From NCBI RefSeq assembly GCF_013149785.1, contig NZ_JABEZU010000001.1, forward strand, positions 186,001 to 250,000: a stretch of DNA of 64,000 bases, given 5' to 3'. Shown piece after piece: positions 49,801-60,526 of the stretch. Below the pieces are notes generated by a model. The model was not told the origin of the DNA and searched no databases. It saw nothing but the letters and a program-made list of their open reading frames with translations. This DNA is from Isoptericola halotolerans (GTDB lineage Bacteria > Actinomycetota > Actinomycetes > Actinomycetales > Cellulomonadaceae). Position 1 is the stretch's first letter. Every line of letters begins with the position of its first letter. Made by a program: the position numbers and the translations under genes.

Positions 49801-51511
49801 AGACGACGCTTCCCTCCCGGCGCGGCACGCCGCCGGGTCTCGTCGTGCACGAGCAACAGGTCCCGGTGCGGGCGGTGCCCCGGCCGCACCGGGACCGACA
49901 CCTGCAGGCGGAGCGTCGTCGACATCCGGGACGGCCCAGCTCGTCGCCGACGACGGCACGCGGCTCGAGCGCGAGCTCGCCGACCTGCTCACGTTCCACG
50001 TCGCAGCCACGCACTCGTCCACAGCGTCCGAGCTGTGCGGTCCTGACGACGACGCCGCTGTCGACGCCGACAGCGATGGTCGGGTCGACGCCGGAGGCCG
50101 TGCGGTCGGCACCGGCACCGGCACCGGCACCAGGAGCGGCCTGCCGACCCACCTCGCGGCGCTCGACGCGCTGCTCGCGGACGGTCCGGGTCCGGCGCTC
50201 GCGGCGATGCTGGCGGGCTCGGAGCCCGCAGACCTCGACGACGCCTCCCTGGTGGAGCTGCTGGCCGCCTGGGAACGGCTGGCGGCGTGGGCGCAAGCAG
50301 GTTCCGCGGCGGTGCTCGGTGAGCTGCTCCAGCGCACGCGCGGCTCCTCGCGGCACGAGTACGTCGTCGACGAGGTCTCGGCCCGGCTCGGGCTGAGCCG
50401 GCATGCCGCCGCGCAGCACGTCGCGGTGGCGCACGGGTCGCACGCTGCTCCCGAGGTGGCGGACGCGATGGCCGCCGGGGTGGCCGACCGCCGCAAGGCT
50501 GAAGCACTCGTGTCCACGGGGCGTCTCGACGACCGCCGTCGACGCGAGGTCGTCCGCGAGCTCCGGCCCGATCTCGAGCACCTCACCGTCCGGCAGATCC
50601 GCGACCGGCTCCGTCGAGCGGAGATCGCCGCCGATCCGGACGGCGCCGCCGATCGCCACGAGACGGCGCGGCGCACCAGATCGGTGTCGATCGAGCCGGT
50701 CGACGACGCGATGGCCTACCTGACCGCCTACCTTCCGGCGGACGACGCGGCACGCGCGTTCGCGGCGATCGACGGCCTGGGGGTCGCGATGCACCGGACG
50801 GCAGGAGAGCAACGACGGCGCGACGAGTGCCGGGCCGACGCGTTCGTCGCCCTCGTCACCGGAGACGTCGCCGCCGGGGTCGCCGCTGCCCCGCCCGCTC
50901 CGCAGACTTCAGGCTCGCACCGCCCGGGCGGCGAGGCCCGGCCCGTCGACCGGACGCCGACCGGTCGGACGTCCCCTGTCCAGGTGACGATCGCGGCCTC
51001 GACCCTCCTCGGCACGGACGACCTCCCGGCGATCCTCGCCGGCTACGGTCCGATCCCCGCGCCGATGGCCCGCACCATCGCCACCGACCCGGAGGCCACC
51101 TGGCAGCGCATCCTCACCGACCCGGTCTCGGGCGTGCTGGCCGACCGTTCCTCCACGTCGTACCGGCCCAGCCCGCGGCTCCGTGCCGCGGTGATCGCCC
51201 GCGACGCGACGTGCACGTTCCCGGGCTGCCAGGTCCCGGCGTCGCGCGCCGACCTCGACCACGTCGTGCCGTTCGACCCGGGGAGTGACGGCCCCCAGAC
51301 CCACGGGGACAACCTCCACGCGCTGTGCCGCACCCACCATCGGGCCAAGACGACCGGGGGATGGACGGTGATCCGCGACCCGGCCACCGGCGTCAGCACC
51401 TGGACGTCGCCGACGGATCATCGCTACCTGAGCGAGCCGCACCGTGCGGACCCGGCCCCTGCCCGTCGTCGGCCGGGAGTGCCCCCTGACAGCGGCACAC
51501 CACCGTTCTGA
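49793..51511 (+). CDS. DUF222/13E12-type HNH endonuclease protein
   Basis: A 572-residue protein. A disordered Ala/Gly/Thr-rich N-terminus (about 1-100, including a GTGTGTGT run coded by four GGCACC units) precedes the DUF222 domain (about 130-400). The C-terminal HNH motif (about 470-520) has CTFPGC, DLDHVVPFDPG and LHALCRTHHRAKT. Members are abundant in actinobacteria; the REP13E12 copies of Mycobacterium tuberculosis are known LexA targets. The SOS box at the start fits that. Their cellular role is unknown. Confidence 0.88.
   Translation: MFEDDASLPARHAAGSRRARATGPGAGGAPAAPGPTPAGGASSTSGTAQLVADDGTRLERELADLLTFHVAATHSSTASELCGPDDDAAVDADSDGRVDAGGRAVGTGTGTGTRSGLPTHLAALDALLADGPGPALAAMLAGSEPADLDDASLVELLAAWERLAAWAQAGSAAVLGELLQRTRGSSRHEYVVDEVSARLGLSRHAAAQHVAVAHGSHAAPEVADAMAAGVADRRKAEALVSTGRLDDRRRREVVRELRPDLEHLTVRQIRDRLRRAEIAADPDGAADRHETARRTRSVSIEPVDDAMAYLTAYLPADDAARAFAAIDGLGVAMHRTAGEQRRRDECRADAFVALVTGDVAAGVAAAPPAPQTSGSHRPGGEARPVDRTPTGRTSPVQVTIAASTLLGTDDLPAILAGYGPIPAPMARTIATDPEATWQRILTDPVSGVLADRSSTSYRPSPRLRAAVIARDATCTFPGCQVPASRADLDHVVPFDPGSDGPQTHGDNLHALCRTHHRAKTTGGWTVIRDPATGVSTWTSPTDHRYLSEPHRADPAPARRRPGVPPDSGTPPF
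50108..50131 (+). repeat. Hexanucleotide repeat (GGCACC)4
   Basis: Four perfect GGCACC units encode a Gly-Thr run in the disordered N-terminal part of the HNH protein. Slippage would change protein length without a frameshift. Confidence 0.7.
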
Positions 51512-51529
51512 GCGTGTCAGGATGGGGTG

Positions 51530-52075
51530 ATGCAGACGCACACACCCGTCACGGCCGACCACGTCGTGACCTGCGACGACGCGGGGAACAAGACCGGGAC
51601 CGTCGCGCGTGCCGACGTCCACACCACCGACACGCCCCTGCACCTCGCGTTCTCCTGCTACCTGCTCGACGACGCCGGGCGTCTGCTGGTCACCCGGCGA
51701 GCCCTGGCCAAGCGGACCTGGCCCGGCGTCTGGACGAACTCGTTCTGCGGGCACCTGCGATGGACCGAGGCGACGGAGGACTCGTTGGTCCGGCACGCGG
51801 CGCACGAGCTGGGCGCCGAGGTGCGGGACGTCCAGGTCGTCCTGCCCGACTTCCGGTACCGCGCCGTGGATGCGTCCGGCATCGTCGAGAACGAGATCTG
51901 CCCCGTCTACACCGCACGCGTGGTCGGGGACGTGACACCCCACCCGGACGAGGTCTCGGAGCACGAGTGGGCACCGGTCGACCGGGTGCGTGCCGCGGTC
52001 GAGGCCGCGCCGTGGGCCTTCAGCCCGTGGATGGTGCGCCAGCTCTCCGAGATGCCGGCGTCACGGCTCGCCTGA
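51530..52075 (+). CDS. idi: Isopentenyl-diphosphate delta-isomerase (type I)
   Basis: A 181-residue Nudix-fold enzyme that interconverts isopentenyl and dimethylallyl diphosphate. HLAFSCYLLDDAGRLLVTRRA, WTNSFCGHLRW (catalytic Cys) and the Nudix-like EDSLVRHAAHELG are present, as is the catalytic Glu in ENEICPVY. The Pro usually after CGH is Leu here. ATG 51530 follows an AGGATGGGG stretch. It starts 18 bases after the HNH gene. No carotenoid genes are in the window. Confidence 0.9.
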   Translation: MQTHTPVTADHVVTCDDAGNKTGTVARADVHTTDTPLHLAFSCYLLDDAGRLLVTRRALAKRTWPGVWTNSFCGHLRWTEATEDSLVRHAAHELGAEVRDVQVVLPDFRYRAVDASGIVENEICPVYTARVVGDVTPHPDEVSEHEWAPVDRVRAAVEAAPWAFSPWMVRQLSEMPASRLA

Positions 52076-52106
52076 CGCCCGGCGCGGGCTGAAGGTCGGG
52101 GCGGAG

Positions 52107-52637
52107 TCAGCGCACCCGACGTCGCGGCTCGCGCGGCGGCCACTCGCCGTCGTCGGAGCCGTCGTCGGCGGCGAAGAGCAGCTCCTGCAGCCGGCGGTGC
52201 ACGTCCTCGACGTCGGGGACGTCCGGCAGGACCATGCCCTTCTTCTCCGTCGCGTCGGAGACCATGAGGGTCCCGCAGCCGAACAGGCGGTCGATGAGCC
52301 CCTTCTCCATCGCGACGTCGTTGATGCGGTACAGGGGGATGTCGCGGCCCACGCGGGTGAGCAGGCCGGAGCGCATGGCGATCCGCTGGTTGGTCACCGA
52401 GAACGACGTGGTCCGCCACTTCAGCCAGGGCAGGAACACCCAGACCGCCGTCACCAGCGCCAGCACGCCCAGTCCTGCCCACCGGCCAGGGCCCTCGGGC
52501 ACCAGCGTCATGACGGCGACGGCGCCGACCAGCACGCCGACCAGCACCACCGCCGGCCACACGAGGGCCTTCGGGTGCTCACGCAGCTCCATGACGACGT
52601 GCTCGCCGTCGATGAGGTTCTTCTCGCTCAGCGCCAT
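52107..52637 (-). CDS. PH-domain membrane protein
   Basis: A 176-residue protein. Two hydrophobic helices (about residues 25-70, AVVLVGVLVGAVAVMTLV and WAGLGVLALVTAVWVFL) are followed by a bacterial PH (bPH2) domain (about 72-150) with WRTTSFSVTNQRIAMRSGLL and IPLYRINDVAMEKGL. The C-terminus is acidic then basic. Similar YdbS-like proteins are common in actinobacteria and have no agreed role. It starts four bases downstream of the histidine phosphatase stop, so the two form an operon. Confidence 0.82.
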   Translation of the reverse strand: MALSEKNLIDGEHVVMELREHPKALVWPAVVLVGVLVGAVAVMTLVPEGPGRWAGLGVLALVTAVWVFLPWLKWRTTSFSVTNQRIAMRSGLLTRVGRDIPLYRINDVAMEKGLIDRLFGCGTLMVSDATEKKGMVLPDVPDVEDVHRRLQELLFAADDGSDDGEWPPREPRRRVR

Positions 52638-52641
52638 GGCG

Positions 52642-53265
52642 TCATCCTGCCACCAGGTTCCACGCCTCGATCGTCGCCAGACCGTGCGAGGTGCCCAGCG
52701 AGCAGACGGCGGCCGTCCCGAGCTCGAGCCGGGCGCCGAACGACGGGTCGACGTCGAGCCATGCGGTGGCCAGGACGCGCAGCAGGTGCCCGTGCGCGAC
52801 GGCGAGGACGGTGCCGCCGTCGTCGAGCGTCGCGCGGGCGCGCGCCACGAAGCGGTCGGCACGCGCCCGGACGTCCGCGAGGAGCTCGCCCGGACCGGCG
52901 TCCCCGACCGGCAGGACGTCGACGCCGTCCCGGAAGATCTCGTAGTCACGGCCGAGCGCCCGGGAGACCTCGGCCGACGTGCGTCCCTCGACCGGGCCGT
53001 AGTCCCACTCGGCGAGATCGGGGTCGACGACGGCGTCGGCGAACCCGGCCAGCTCGGCCGTGCGCCGAGCGCGGAGCAGGGGCGAGCAGTACACGGCGGC
53101 GGGGGACAGCCCGGCCAGCCGTCGCCGTGCCCCCTGGGCCTCCCGTTCCCCGTCGGCCGTGAGGTCCAGGTCGGTGCGGCCGGTGTGCTTGCCGGCGGAC
53201 GACCAGAGCGTCTGCCCGTGCCGGAGCAGGACGAGGCGGGGCGTGTCCGAGGGAGGCAGGTCCAT
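52642..53265 (-). CDS. Histidine phosphatase family protein
   Basis: A 207-residue phosphatase. The catalytic motif LVLLRHGQT near residue 15 has the phospho-accepting His, and VLAVAHGHLLRVL near 165 has the second His. EWDYGPVEGRT is the usual Glu region. The family removes phosphate from sugars, cofactors such as alpha-ribazole phosphate, or proteins. ATG 53265 gives the family's normal length; a start 75 bases upstream would add an unrelated tail. It is divergent from the NfeD-like gene. Confidence 0.85.
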   Translation of the reverse strand: MDLPPSDTPRLVLLRHGQTLWSSAGKHTGRTDLDLTADGEREAQGARRRLAGLSPAAVYCSPLLRARRTAELAGFADAVVDPDLAEWDYGPVEGRTSAEVSRALGRDYEIFRDGVDVLPVGDAGPGELLADVRARADRFVARARATLDDGGTVLAVAHGHLLRVLATAWLDVDPSFGARLELGTAAVCSLGTSHGLATIEAWNLVAG

Positions 53266-53381
53266 GGTCCGATCGTCGCGCACATCCGCCCGGATGGTGG
53301 AGCAGGTCGCGCCGAGGCGACCGGATCTGCCATTCTTCACACGCTCGACACAACTCGGAACCTCGACGCTCGGAGCCCAGC

Positions 53382-53852
53382 GTGATCGTCTTCGTCCTCA
53401 TCGGTGCGGCCGGCCTGCTGCTGCTCCTGCTCTCCCTCGTCGTCGGCGAGCTCCTCGACATGGGAGACGGTGCGCTGTCCGGCACCTCGCTCGGGGTCGG
53501 TGCGGTCGTCTTCGGTGCCGTCGGGGCGATCGTGACGGTCAACGGACTACCCGTGTGGGTCGCCTACGCGGCGTCCGCCGTCGTCGGTCTGATCGCCGCC
53601 GGCCTCGCCCAGCTCATGATCCGGCGGCTCAGCGCCACCGAGGACAACGCCAGCATCTCGCTCGTCGGCGTGCAGGGCACGGCCGTCACGGACATCACGC
53701 AGGCTTCCGGCGAGGTGTCCCTGGACGCCGTCAGCGAGCTGGAGCGCCGCCTCGCGTGGTCGCTCGAGCCGATCGCCGAGGGCACCCGCATCGTCGTGCT
53801 CGAGCACCAGCCCAACAGCGTGCGCGTCGGGCCGTACCGGCCCGAGGCGTAA
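53382..53852 (+). CDS. NfeD-like membrane protein
   Basis: A 156-residue protein with an N-terminal helix (IVFVLIGAAGLLLLLLSLVV), a second helix pair (about 35-85) and a C-terminal OB-fold-like domain (about 95-150, LVGVQGTAVTDI and GTRIVVLEHQPNSVRVGP). Such short NfeD proteins partner flotillin. The GTG at 53382 is six bases after GGAG. The flotillin gene follows 41 bases later. Confidence 0.82.
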   Translation: MIVFVLIGAAGLLLLLLSLVVGELLDMGDGALSGTSLGVGAVVFGAVGAIVTVNGLPVWVAYAASAVVGLIAAGLAQLMIRRLSATEDNASISLVGVQGTAVTDITQASGEVSLDAVSELERRLAWSLEPIAEGTRIVVLEHQPNSVRVGPYRPEA

Positions 53853-53893
53853 CGACCACCTCTCCCGGAAGGAGCCGCGCTCCGGCGCGCACC

Positions 53894-55363
53894 ATGACCG
53901 ACTCCAGCTTCGTGACCACCCTCGCGGTGGTCGCCATCCTCGTCGCGTTCCTCGCGGTGGGGATCTTCGTCGCCCAGCGCATCCGCCGGGTCCCGCCGAA
54001 CCAGGCACTCGTCATCGTCGGCCGAGGTGCCGGCCGCAAGGACGAGACCGGGCAGAAGGTCGTCATCGGCGGCCGGACGTTCGTCTGGCCGATCCTGCAG
54101 CAGGGCTTCGCGATCTCCCTGGAGCAGCGCCAGATCGGCATGACCGTCGAGGGCGTCGACTCCAACCGGATCAAGATCGCCATCAAGGCGTCGATCAACT
54201 TCAAGGTCCGGGGCGACGAGGAGGGTGTGCGCCGCGCGGCGCAGCGCTTCCTGTCCCAGCAGGAGCTCCTCACCGAGATCATCGCGGAGTCCCTCGAGGG
54301 CTCGCTGCGCTCCATCGTCGGCGACATGTCGATCGAGGAGATCATCTCCGACCGCAAGGGCCTGTCCGACCGGGTCGTCGAGTCGACCAAGAAGGACCTC
54401 GCCGAGCAGGGCCTGCAGGTCGACATCCTCAACATCTCCGACATCTCCACGCCCGGGTCGGACTACCTGGCCAACCTGGGCCGTGCCGAGTCGGCCCGTG
54501 CCCGCCAGGTCGCCGAGGTCTCCGAGGCCGAGGCGCAGCGCGCCTCGGAGTTCGCCGTCATCGAGGCGGCCGAGCAGATCGCCGAGCGGCAGAAGGCCCT
54601 CGACCTCAAGAAGGCCTCGATCAAGGCCGAGACCGACCGTGCCCAGGCGGAGGCGGACGCCTCCGGCCAGCTCGCCCGTGCCCAGCAGGACCGGCTCGTC
54701 GCGCAGCAGGAGCGCGAGGCGCTGTCGGAGAAGGCCCGCGTCGAGCAGGAGCGCCTCGACATCGAGGTCCGCAAGCCGTCCGAGGCCAAGGCGTACGCCG
54801 AGGTCCAGGAGGCCACCGCCCGCCGCGACTCGGAGAACGCGGCCACCGAGGCCGAGGCCTACAAGCGCAAGACCATCGCCGAGGCGAACAAGACCGCGGC
54901 GATCCAGGACGCCGAGGCGGCCGCGGAGTCCGTGCGTCGCTCCGGTGAGGCCGAGCGTGACCGTCAGGTGGCCCTGGCCGCCGGTATCCGGGCCGAGGGT
55001 GAGGCCCGTGCGGCCGCCATCGAGGCCGAGGGCCGCGCCGAGGCTGCGGCCACGGACGCCAAGGCCATCGCCCTCGAGAAGTACGGTGAGGCCGCGCTGG
55101 TCCAGGAGCTCATCGAGCGCCTGCCCGAGATCGTGCGGGCCGCCGCCGAGCCGATCGGCAGCATCCAGGGCATGACCGTCATCTCGACCGACGGCGCGTC
55201 CGCGATCACCAAGAACGTCAGCAGCGTCCTCGGCGAGGGCCAGGCCGTCGTCAAGGAGCTGACCGGCGTGGACATCAACCAGCTCATCGCCGGCATCGCG
55301 AACAAGGACGGCGGAGCCCAGTCCGTCGCCACCGCGTCGGCGACCAACGGCTCGACGAGCTGA
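53894..55363 (+). CDS. Flotillin family protein
   Basis: A 489-residue SPFH protein. One N-terminal membrane helix (about 8-28) leads to the PHB/SPFH domain (about 30-200, NQALVIVGRGAG and LAEQGLQVDILNISDI), then a long Ala/Glu/Arg coiled-coil (about 200-415), and a C-terminal oligomerisation part. Flotillins organise membrane microdomains. The neighbouring NfeD gene is the usual partner. An AAGGAG lies too far upstream (about 22 bases) to set another start. A strong terminator follows. Confidence 0.92.
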   Translation: MTDSSFVTTLAVVAILVAFLAVGIFVAQRIRRVPPNQALVIVGRGAGRKDETGQKVVIGGRTFVWPILQQGFAISLEQRQIGMTVEGVDSNRIKIAIKASINFKVRGDEEGVRRAAQRFLSQQELLTEIIAESLEGSLRSIVGDMSIEEIISDRKGLSDRVVESTKKDLAEQGLQVDILNISDISTPGSDYLANLGRAESARARQVAEVSEAEAQRASEFAVIEAAEQIAERQKALDLKKASIKAETDRAQAEADASGQLARAQQDRLVAQQEREALSEKARVEQERLDIEVRKPSEAKAYAEVQEATARRDSENAATEAEAYKRKTIAEANKTAAIQDAEAAAESVRRSGEAERDRQVALAAGIRAEGEARAAAIEAEGRAEAAATDAKAIALEKYGEAALVQELIERLPEIVRAAAEPIGSIQGMTVISTDGASAITKNVSSVLGEGQAVVKELTGVDINQLIAGIANKDGGAQSVATASATNGSTS

Positions 55364-55388
55364 CGTCAGGCAGACCGCGCAGAGCGCA

Positions 55389-55426
55389 GAGGGCCCGCAC
55401 GATCCGGACGGATCGTGCGGGCCCTC
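55389..55426. terminator. Strong bidirectional hairpin after flotillin
   Basis: A perfect 17-bp stem (GAGGGCCCGCACGATCC and its complement) with loop GGAC lies 25 bases after the flotillin stop and 35 bases from the RNase H stop on the other strand. It can serve both convergent genes. Confidence 0.85.
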
Positions 55427-55461
55427 GCACGTGCGCTCGTTCGCCGGGGCCGGCGGGCCCG

Positions 55462-56082
55462 TCAGTCGAAGAGCGTGTCGAGCTCCCAGCCCGGCCCGGA
55501 CGTGGCGGAGCGGCGCGCCCGGTCAGTGCCCGACGACGACGCTCCGACCGGCTCCGGGTCCCGTGCCTGTGCGTCGGCCCCCGGTCGCTCGCGTGGCCCG
55601 GCGCCCGCGTCCGCGGCGTCCAGGAGCAGTCCCTCCACCGCGCCGCGGCCGGCGGCCCAGTCCTCGGCGGCGAGCCGGGCGAGCTCCTGGGCCCGCTGCA
55701 TGAAGGGGCTGTCCACGTGCCCGCGGACCCAGCGGAACCGCACCGGGCCCGTGCGCTCGCTGATGGCCTGGTCGAGAGCCTGCACCAGCTCCAGGTGCTG
55801 CACCGGGCCGCCGGACGCCGTCCGCCAGCCGTGCGCCTTCCAGGCCTCGAGCCACTCGGAGGCGCAGCGGATCGCGTACTGCGACGCGGACTCGACGAAC
55901 AGGGGTTCCTCGCCGGGGTGCGACTCCACGGCGCGGCGCAGCGCGGTCAGGTCAGCGATCTGGGTGGTGCCGTCGACGGCACCACCGGAGTCGAAGCGAC
56001 CGGAGTCGTGGGCGACCCACGCCCACCCGATCGCCCCGCCCGCGTCGTTCAGGCTGGAGCCGTCGGTGCTGACAATGATCAC
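55462..56082 (-). CDS. RNase H family protein
   Basis: A 206-residue protein. The RNase HI fold (about 1-140) starts IIVSTDGSSLNDAGGAIGWAWV, shown by the catalytic Asp in VSTDGSS. LTALRRAVE carries the Glu and the late RWVRGHVDSPFMQRAQELAR corresponds to the handle and the last His/Asp region. The C-terminal 60 residues are disordered and end in WELDTLFD. GTG 56082 follows GAGGA by seven bases. Its upstream region carries short GGTGTCCCTC-like repeats. Confidence 0.82.
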   Translation of the reverse strand: MIIVSTDGSSLNDAGGAIGWAWVAHDSGRFDSGGAVDGTTQIADLTALRRAVESHPGEEPLFVESASQYAIRCASEWLEAWKAHGWRTASGGPVQHLELVQALDQAISERTGPVRFRWVRGHVDSPFMQRAQELARLAAEDWAAGRGAVEGLLLDAADAGAGPRERPGADAQARDPEPVGASSSGTDRARRSATSGPGWELDTLFD

Positions 56083-56304
56083 GCCGGTGTCCCTCGGTGT
56101 TCCTCGGTGTCCACGGAGTCCGTCGCCGGGTGGGGCGACGGGGAACATTGTGCCCTGCCCCGGTGACATTCGAGTGAACCTCCAGCATACGGTTCGCCGA
56201 AACCGCATCAGAGGAGCTCCCGGAACGCTCCGCTGGAGCACCCGGAAACCCGCTGGCCGCGTCCCGGAACCCTCGGGCCGCCGTCGACGGGGATCATGTG
56301 ACCC

Positions 56305-57441
56305 ATGGACGCCGACAAGCCCGCACCCCAGCGCACCCCGGCCGACGTCCGGCGGTGGCGGCGCTACCTGGCCGCCGAGCGCGCCGAGGCCGCGGTCTAC
56401 CGCGACCTCGCCTCGCGCCGGCACGGGGAGGAGCGCGACATCCTGCTGGCCCTCGCGGCCGCGGAGAAGCGGCACGAGCAGCACTGGCTGGACCTGCTGG
56501 GCGACGACGTCGGCATGCCGCTCCAGGGCGACCCGCGCACGCGGTTCCTCGCCTTCCTCGCGCGCCGGTTCGGTGGGGTCTTCGTGCTGGCCCTCGCCCA
56601 GCGGGCCGAGTCACGCTCGACGTACGGGCGCGAGGAGCACGCCACGGCCCAGATGGCGGCCGACGAGCAGATCCACGAGGAGGTGGTGCGCAGCCTCGCG
56701 ACCCGCGGCCGCAACCGGCTGTCCGGGACGTTCCGCGCCGCCGTCTTCGGTGCGAACGACGGCCTCGTGTCCAACCTCGCGCTCGTGCTCGGCATCGGTG
56801 CGTCCGGTGTCGCGACCGGGACCATCCTCGTGACGGGGGTGGCCGGGCTGCTGGCCGGTGCCCTGTCGATGGGGGCGGGCGAGTACGTGTCGGTGCGCTC
56901 GCAGCGCGAGCTGCTCGAGGCGTCCACCCCTGACCCGCAGGCGGTCCGGGCCCTGCCGCACCTCGACGTCGGCTCCAACGAGCTGGCGCTGGTCTACCGG
57001 GCTCGGGGCATGGACGCCGACGCCGCGCAGGTCCGGGCCGACGCCGTGCTCGCCCGGCTCGCCGCCACGGGTGCGGTCGAGGGATTCTCTGACGAGGCCG
57101 ACGGCGCTGCCGTCGTACCGGCGGACGCCGACGGCGGTGCGGGGGCGGACGCTCACGAGACCCACGGCACCGCCTGGGGTGCGGCGATCTCCAGCTTCTG
57201 CTTCTTCGCCTCGGGAGCGATCGTCCCGGTGCTGCCGTACCTGCTGGGGATGTCGGGGACCACGGCGGTCGTCGTGGCGTGCGTGCTCGTCGGGGTGTGC
57301 CTGGCCGTGACGGGTGCGGTGACCGGGCTGCTGTCCGGCACCTCGCCGGTCACGCGGGCCCTGCGTCAGCTCGCCATCGGCTTCGGCGCCGCGGGCATCA
57401 CCTACCTGCTGGGGCTGGCGTTCGGGACCACCCTGGCCTGA
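56305..57441 (+). CDS. Ferritin-like domain fused to a VIT1/CCC1 iron transporter
   Basis: A 378-residue protein. The N-terminal helical domain (about 15-125) has ferritin-like Glu motifs (RAEAAVYRDLA, EEHATAQMAADEQIHEE, and EKRHEQHW). The C-terminal VIT1 domain (about 140-378) starts with FGANDGLVSNLALVLGIG and has MGAGEYVSVRSQREL. This arrangement is the MbfA type, which exports iron or manganese across the membrane. It stands alone, 222 bases from the divergent RNase H gene; I see no iron-box. Confidence 0.88.
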   Translation: MDADKPAPQRTPADVRRWRRYLAAERAEAAVYRDLASRRHGEERDILLALAAAEKRHEQHWLDLLGDDVGMPLQGDPRTRFLAFLARRFGGVFVLALAQRAESRSTYGREEHATAQMAADEQIHEEVVRSLATRGRNRLSGTFRAAVFGANDGLVSNLALVLGIGASGVATGTILVTGVAGLLAGALSMGAGEYVSVRSQRELLEASTPDPQAVRALPHLDVGSNELALVYRARGMDADAAQVRADAVLARLAATGAVEGFSDEADGAAVVPADADGGAGADAHETHGTAWGAAISSFCFFASGAIVPVLPYLLGMSGTTAVVVACVLVGVCLAVTGAVTGLLSGTSPVTRALRQLAIGFGAAGITYLLGLAFGTTLA

Positions 57442-57483
57442 GGTGCGCTGGCGTCGGGCCGCGACAGTCGCGAGGATGGGGCG

Positions 57484-57780
57484 ATGACAGACTCGCGCCC
57501 CGGGGTGACCGTCCGCGAGGACGGCTCACGCCGCGTCTTCCTCGCCCTGCTCGACGACGGCACGGAGGCCGGCGGCGCCTACTACCGGCGCCGCGACGGC
57601 GTCGTGACCTTCACCCACACCGAGATCTCGCCGGACCTCGAGGGTCAGGGCATCGGGTCGGCGCTCGCCGCGGGCGCGCTCGACCAGGTGCGCGCCGCGG
57701 GCGAGCGGATCGTCACGCTGTGCCCCTTCGTCAAGGCCTACGTGGAACGGCACCCGGAGTACCAGGACCTGCGCGCCTGA
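57484..57780 (+). CDS. Small GNAT-like N-acetyltransferase (YjdJ type)
   Basis: A 98-residue protein of the GCN5-related short acetyltransferase group. VVTFTHTEISPDLEGQGIGSALAAGAL contains the acetyl-CoA pyrophosphate-binding Q/RxxGxG/A motif (the part EGQGIGSAL), and LCPFVKAYVERHPEY is the typical C-terminal end. ATG 57484 follows GAGGATGGGG. It is 42 bases behind the iron transporter and convergent with phosphoglucomutase, with eight bases between stops. Confidence 0.85.
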   Translation: MTDSRPGVTVREDGSRRVFLALLDDGTEAGGAYYRRRDGVVTFTHTEISPDLEGQGIGSALAAGALDQVRAAGERIVTLCPFVKAYVERHPEYQDLRA

Positions 57781-57788
57781 GCCTCGTC

Positions 57789-59474
<1,686 letters not shown>

Positions 59475-59560
59475 GCCTCGATACTGCCAGGTGGGAGCGG
59501 GTGTGTCTCCCCCCGCGGCGGCCGCCGGCGAGAACCGGGGGAGGGCGTCGACGCGAATCC

Positions 59561-60526
59561 CTAGGCGGGCGCGCCGCCGCGCGAGAGCAGGAGCGCGGTG
59601 ACGTGGAGACCGGCTCCCACCGCAGCGATCACGACGTGCTCGGTGCGTACGCGGGGCAGGTGCTCGGCCAGGGTCACCGGGTACGTGGCGCTGGTCATGT
59701 TGCCGTGCTCCGCGAAGGTGTCCGGATGGGCGCCGGGGCGAATGGCATCGGTCCAGTGGTCGAGCAGCGCACGCGAGCCCTGGTGGGTGAGGAGAGTGAC
59801 GTCCTGCGCACGAACCCCGTACCGCTCCATGAGCTCGCCGACGACGACGGGGACCTCGTCGAGCAGGTAGTCGTACAGGTCCGTGTCCATGTGGTAGGTC
59901 GGGCGGGGCACGTCAGACGTGGCGCGTGGAAGCCCGGACCGACCCGTCGCGGACCGCGGGCGGATCGCCATCGTCATACGCTCGTAGTCCGTCGCGCGTG
60001 TGTGCGTCACCGAGCCCACCGCAGCGAAGCCTGTGCCGGGTCCGAGCACCGCGGCACCTGCGGCGTCGGACGCCGCCACCGCGTAGTCCTGCGTCAGGTC
60101 GAGGTTCCGTGTCCAACCTGAGGCGGCGACGACGAGCGCCTGACGGCACGCTCCCGCCGTCGCGGACTCGCTGGCCTGCAGGAGCCCGACGACGAAGTTC
60201 GAGAACTCGCTGTTGATCGGGACGACGAGCGCGTCGCGACGCAGTCCGATGCGCTCGTGCACGCGGTAGAGGGGGTTCGGCGTGGGATAGGGCGCCACCG
60301 AGACGTATCCGTACAGCCGATCTACCTCGTCGGCGGCGACTCCCGCCCGGGCGAGCGCGTCGAGACAGGCCGCGGCCGCGAGGTCCTCGGCCTCCTCGTC
60401 GCCGACCAGGGCGTGGCGGCGGCCCACCCCGGTGAACCGGTCTGACGGGTCGCCCGCGACCTCGCGGTCCGTGGGTGGGAAGGCCGTCCCGCAGCCGAGC
60501 ACGACGGTCGTGCCCGGCGTCGTCAC
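59561..60526 (-). CDS. KASIII-like (FabH-fold) protein lacking the catalytic cysteine
   Basis: A 321-residue thiolase-fold protein. The pattern follows Fab[14 protein letters not shown] (about 152-164), His248 in [11 protein letters not shown] and Asn276 in [11 protein letters not shown] align with the FabH His and Asn. The position of the acyl-accepting Cys is Phe108 in [12 protein letters not shown] (FabH has AACAGF). It cannot form the usual acyl-Cys intermediate. The GTG start overlaps the stop of the ThDP enzyme (GTGA), so the two are coupled and probably act in one pathway. Confidence 0.78.
   Translation of the reverse strand: MTTPGTTVVLGCGTAFPPTDREVAGDPSDRFTGVGRRHALVGDEEAEDLAAAACLDALARAGVAADEVDRLYGYVSVAPYPTPNPLYRVHERIGLRRDALVVPINSEFSNFVVGLLQASESATAGACRQALVVAASGWTRNLDLTQDYAVAASDAAGAAVLGPGTGFAAVGSVTHTRATDYERMTMAIRPRSATGRSGLPRATSDVPRPTYHMDTDLYDYLLDEVPVVVGELMERYGVRAQDVTLLTHQGSRALLDHWTDAIRPGAHPDTFAEHGNMTSATYPVTLAEHLPRVRTEHVVIAAVGAGLHVTALLLSRGGAPA

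Noticed and set aside
50108-50131. GGCACC repeat as a phase-variation switch
   Set aside because: Units are six bases, so slippage keeps the frame; it can only alter a disordered linker.
56090-56120. CCTCGGTGT direct repeats upstream of the RNase H gene as an operator
   Set aside because: Only two or three short imperfect units, without symmetry or phasing.
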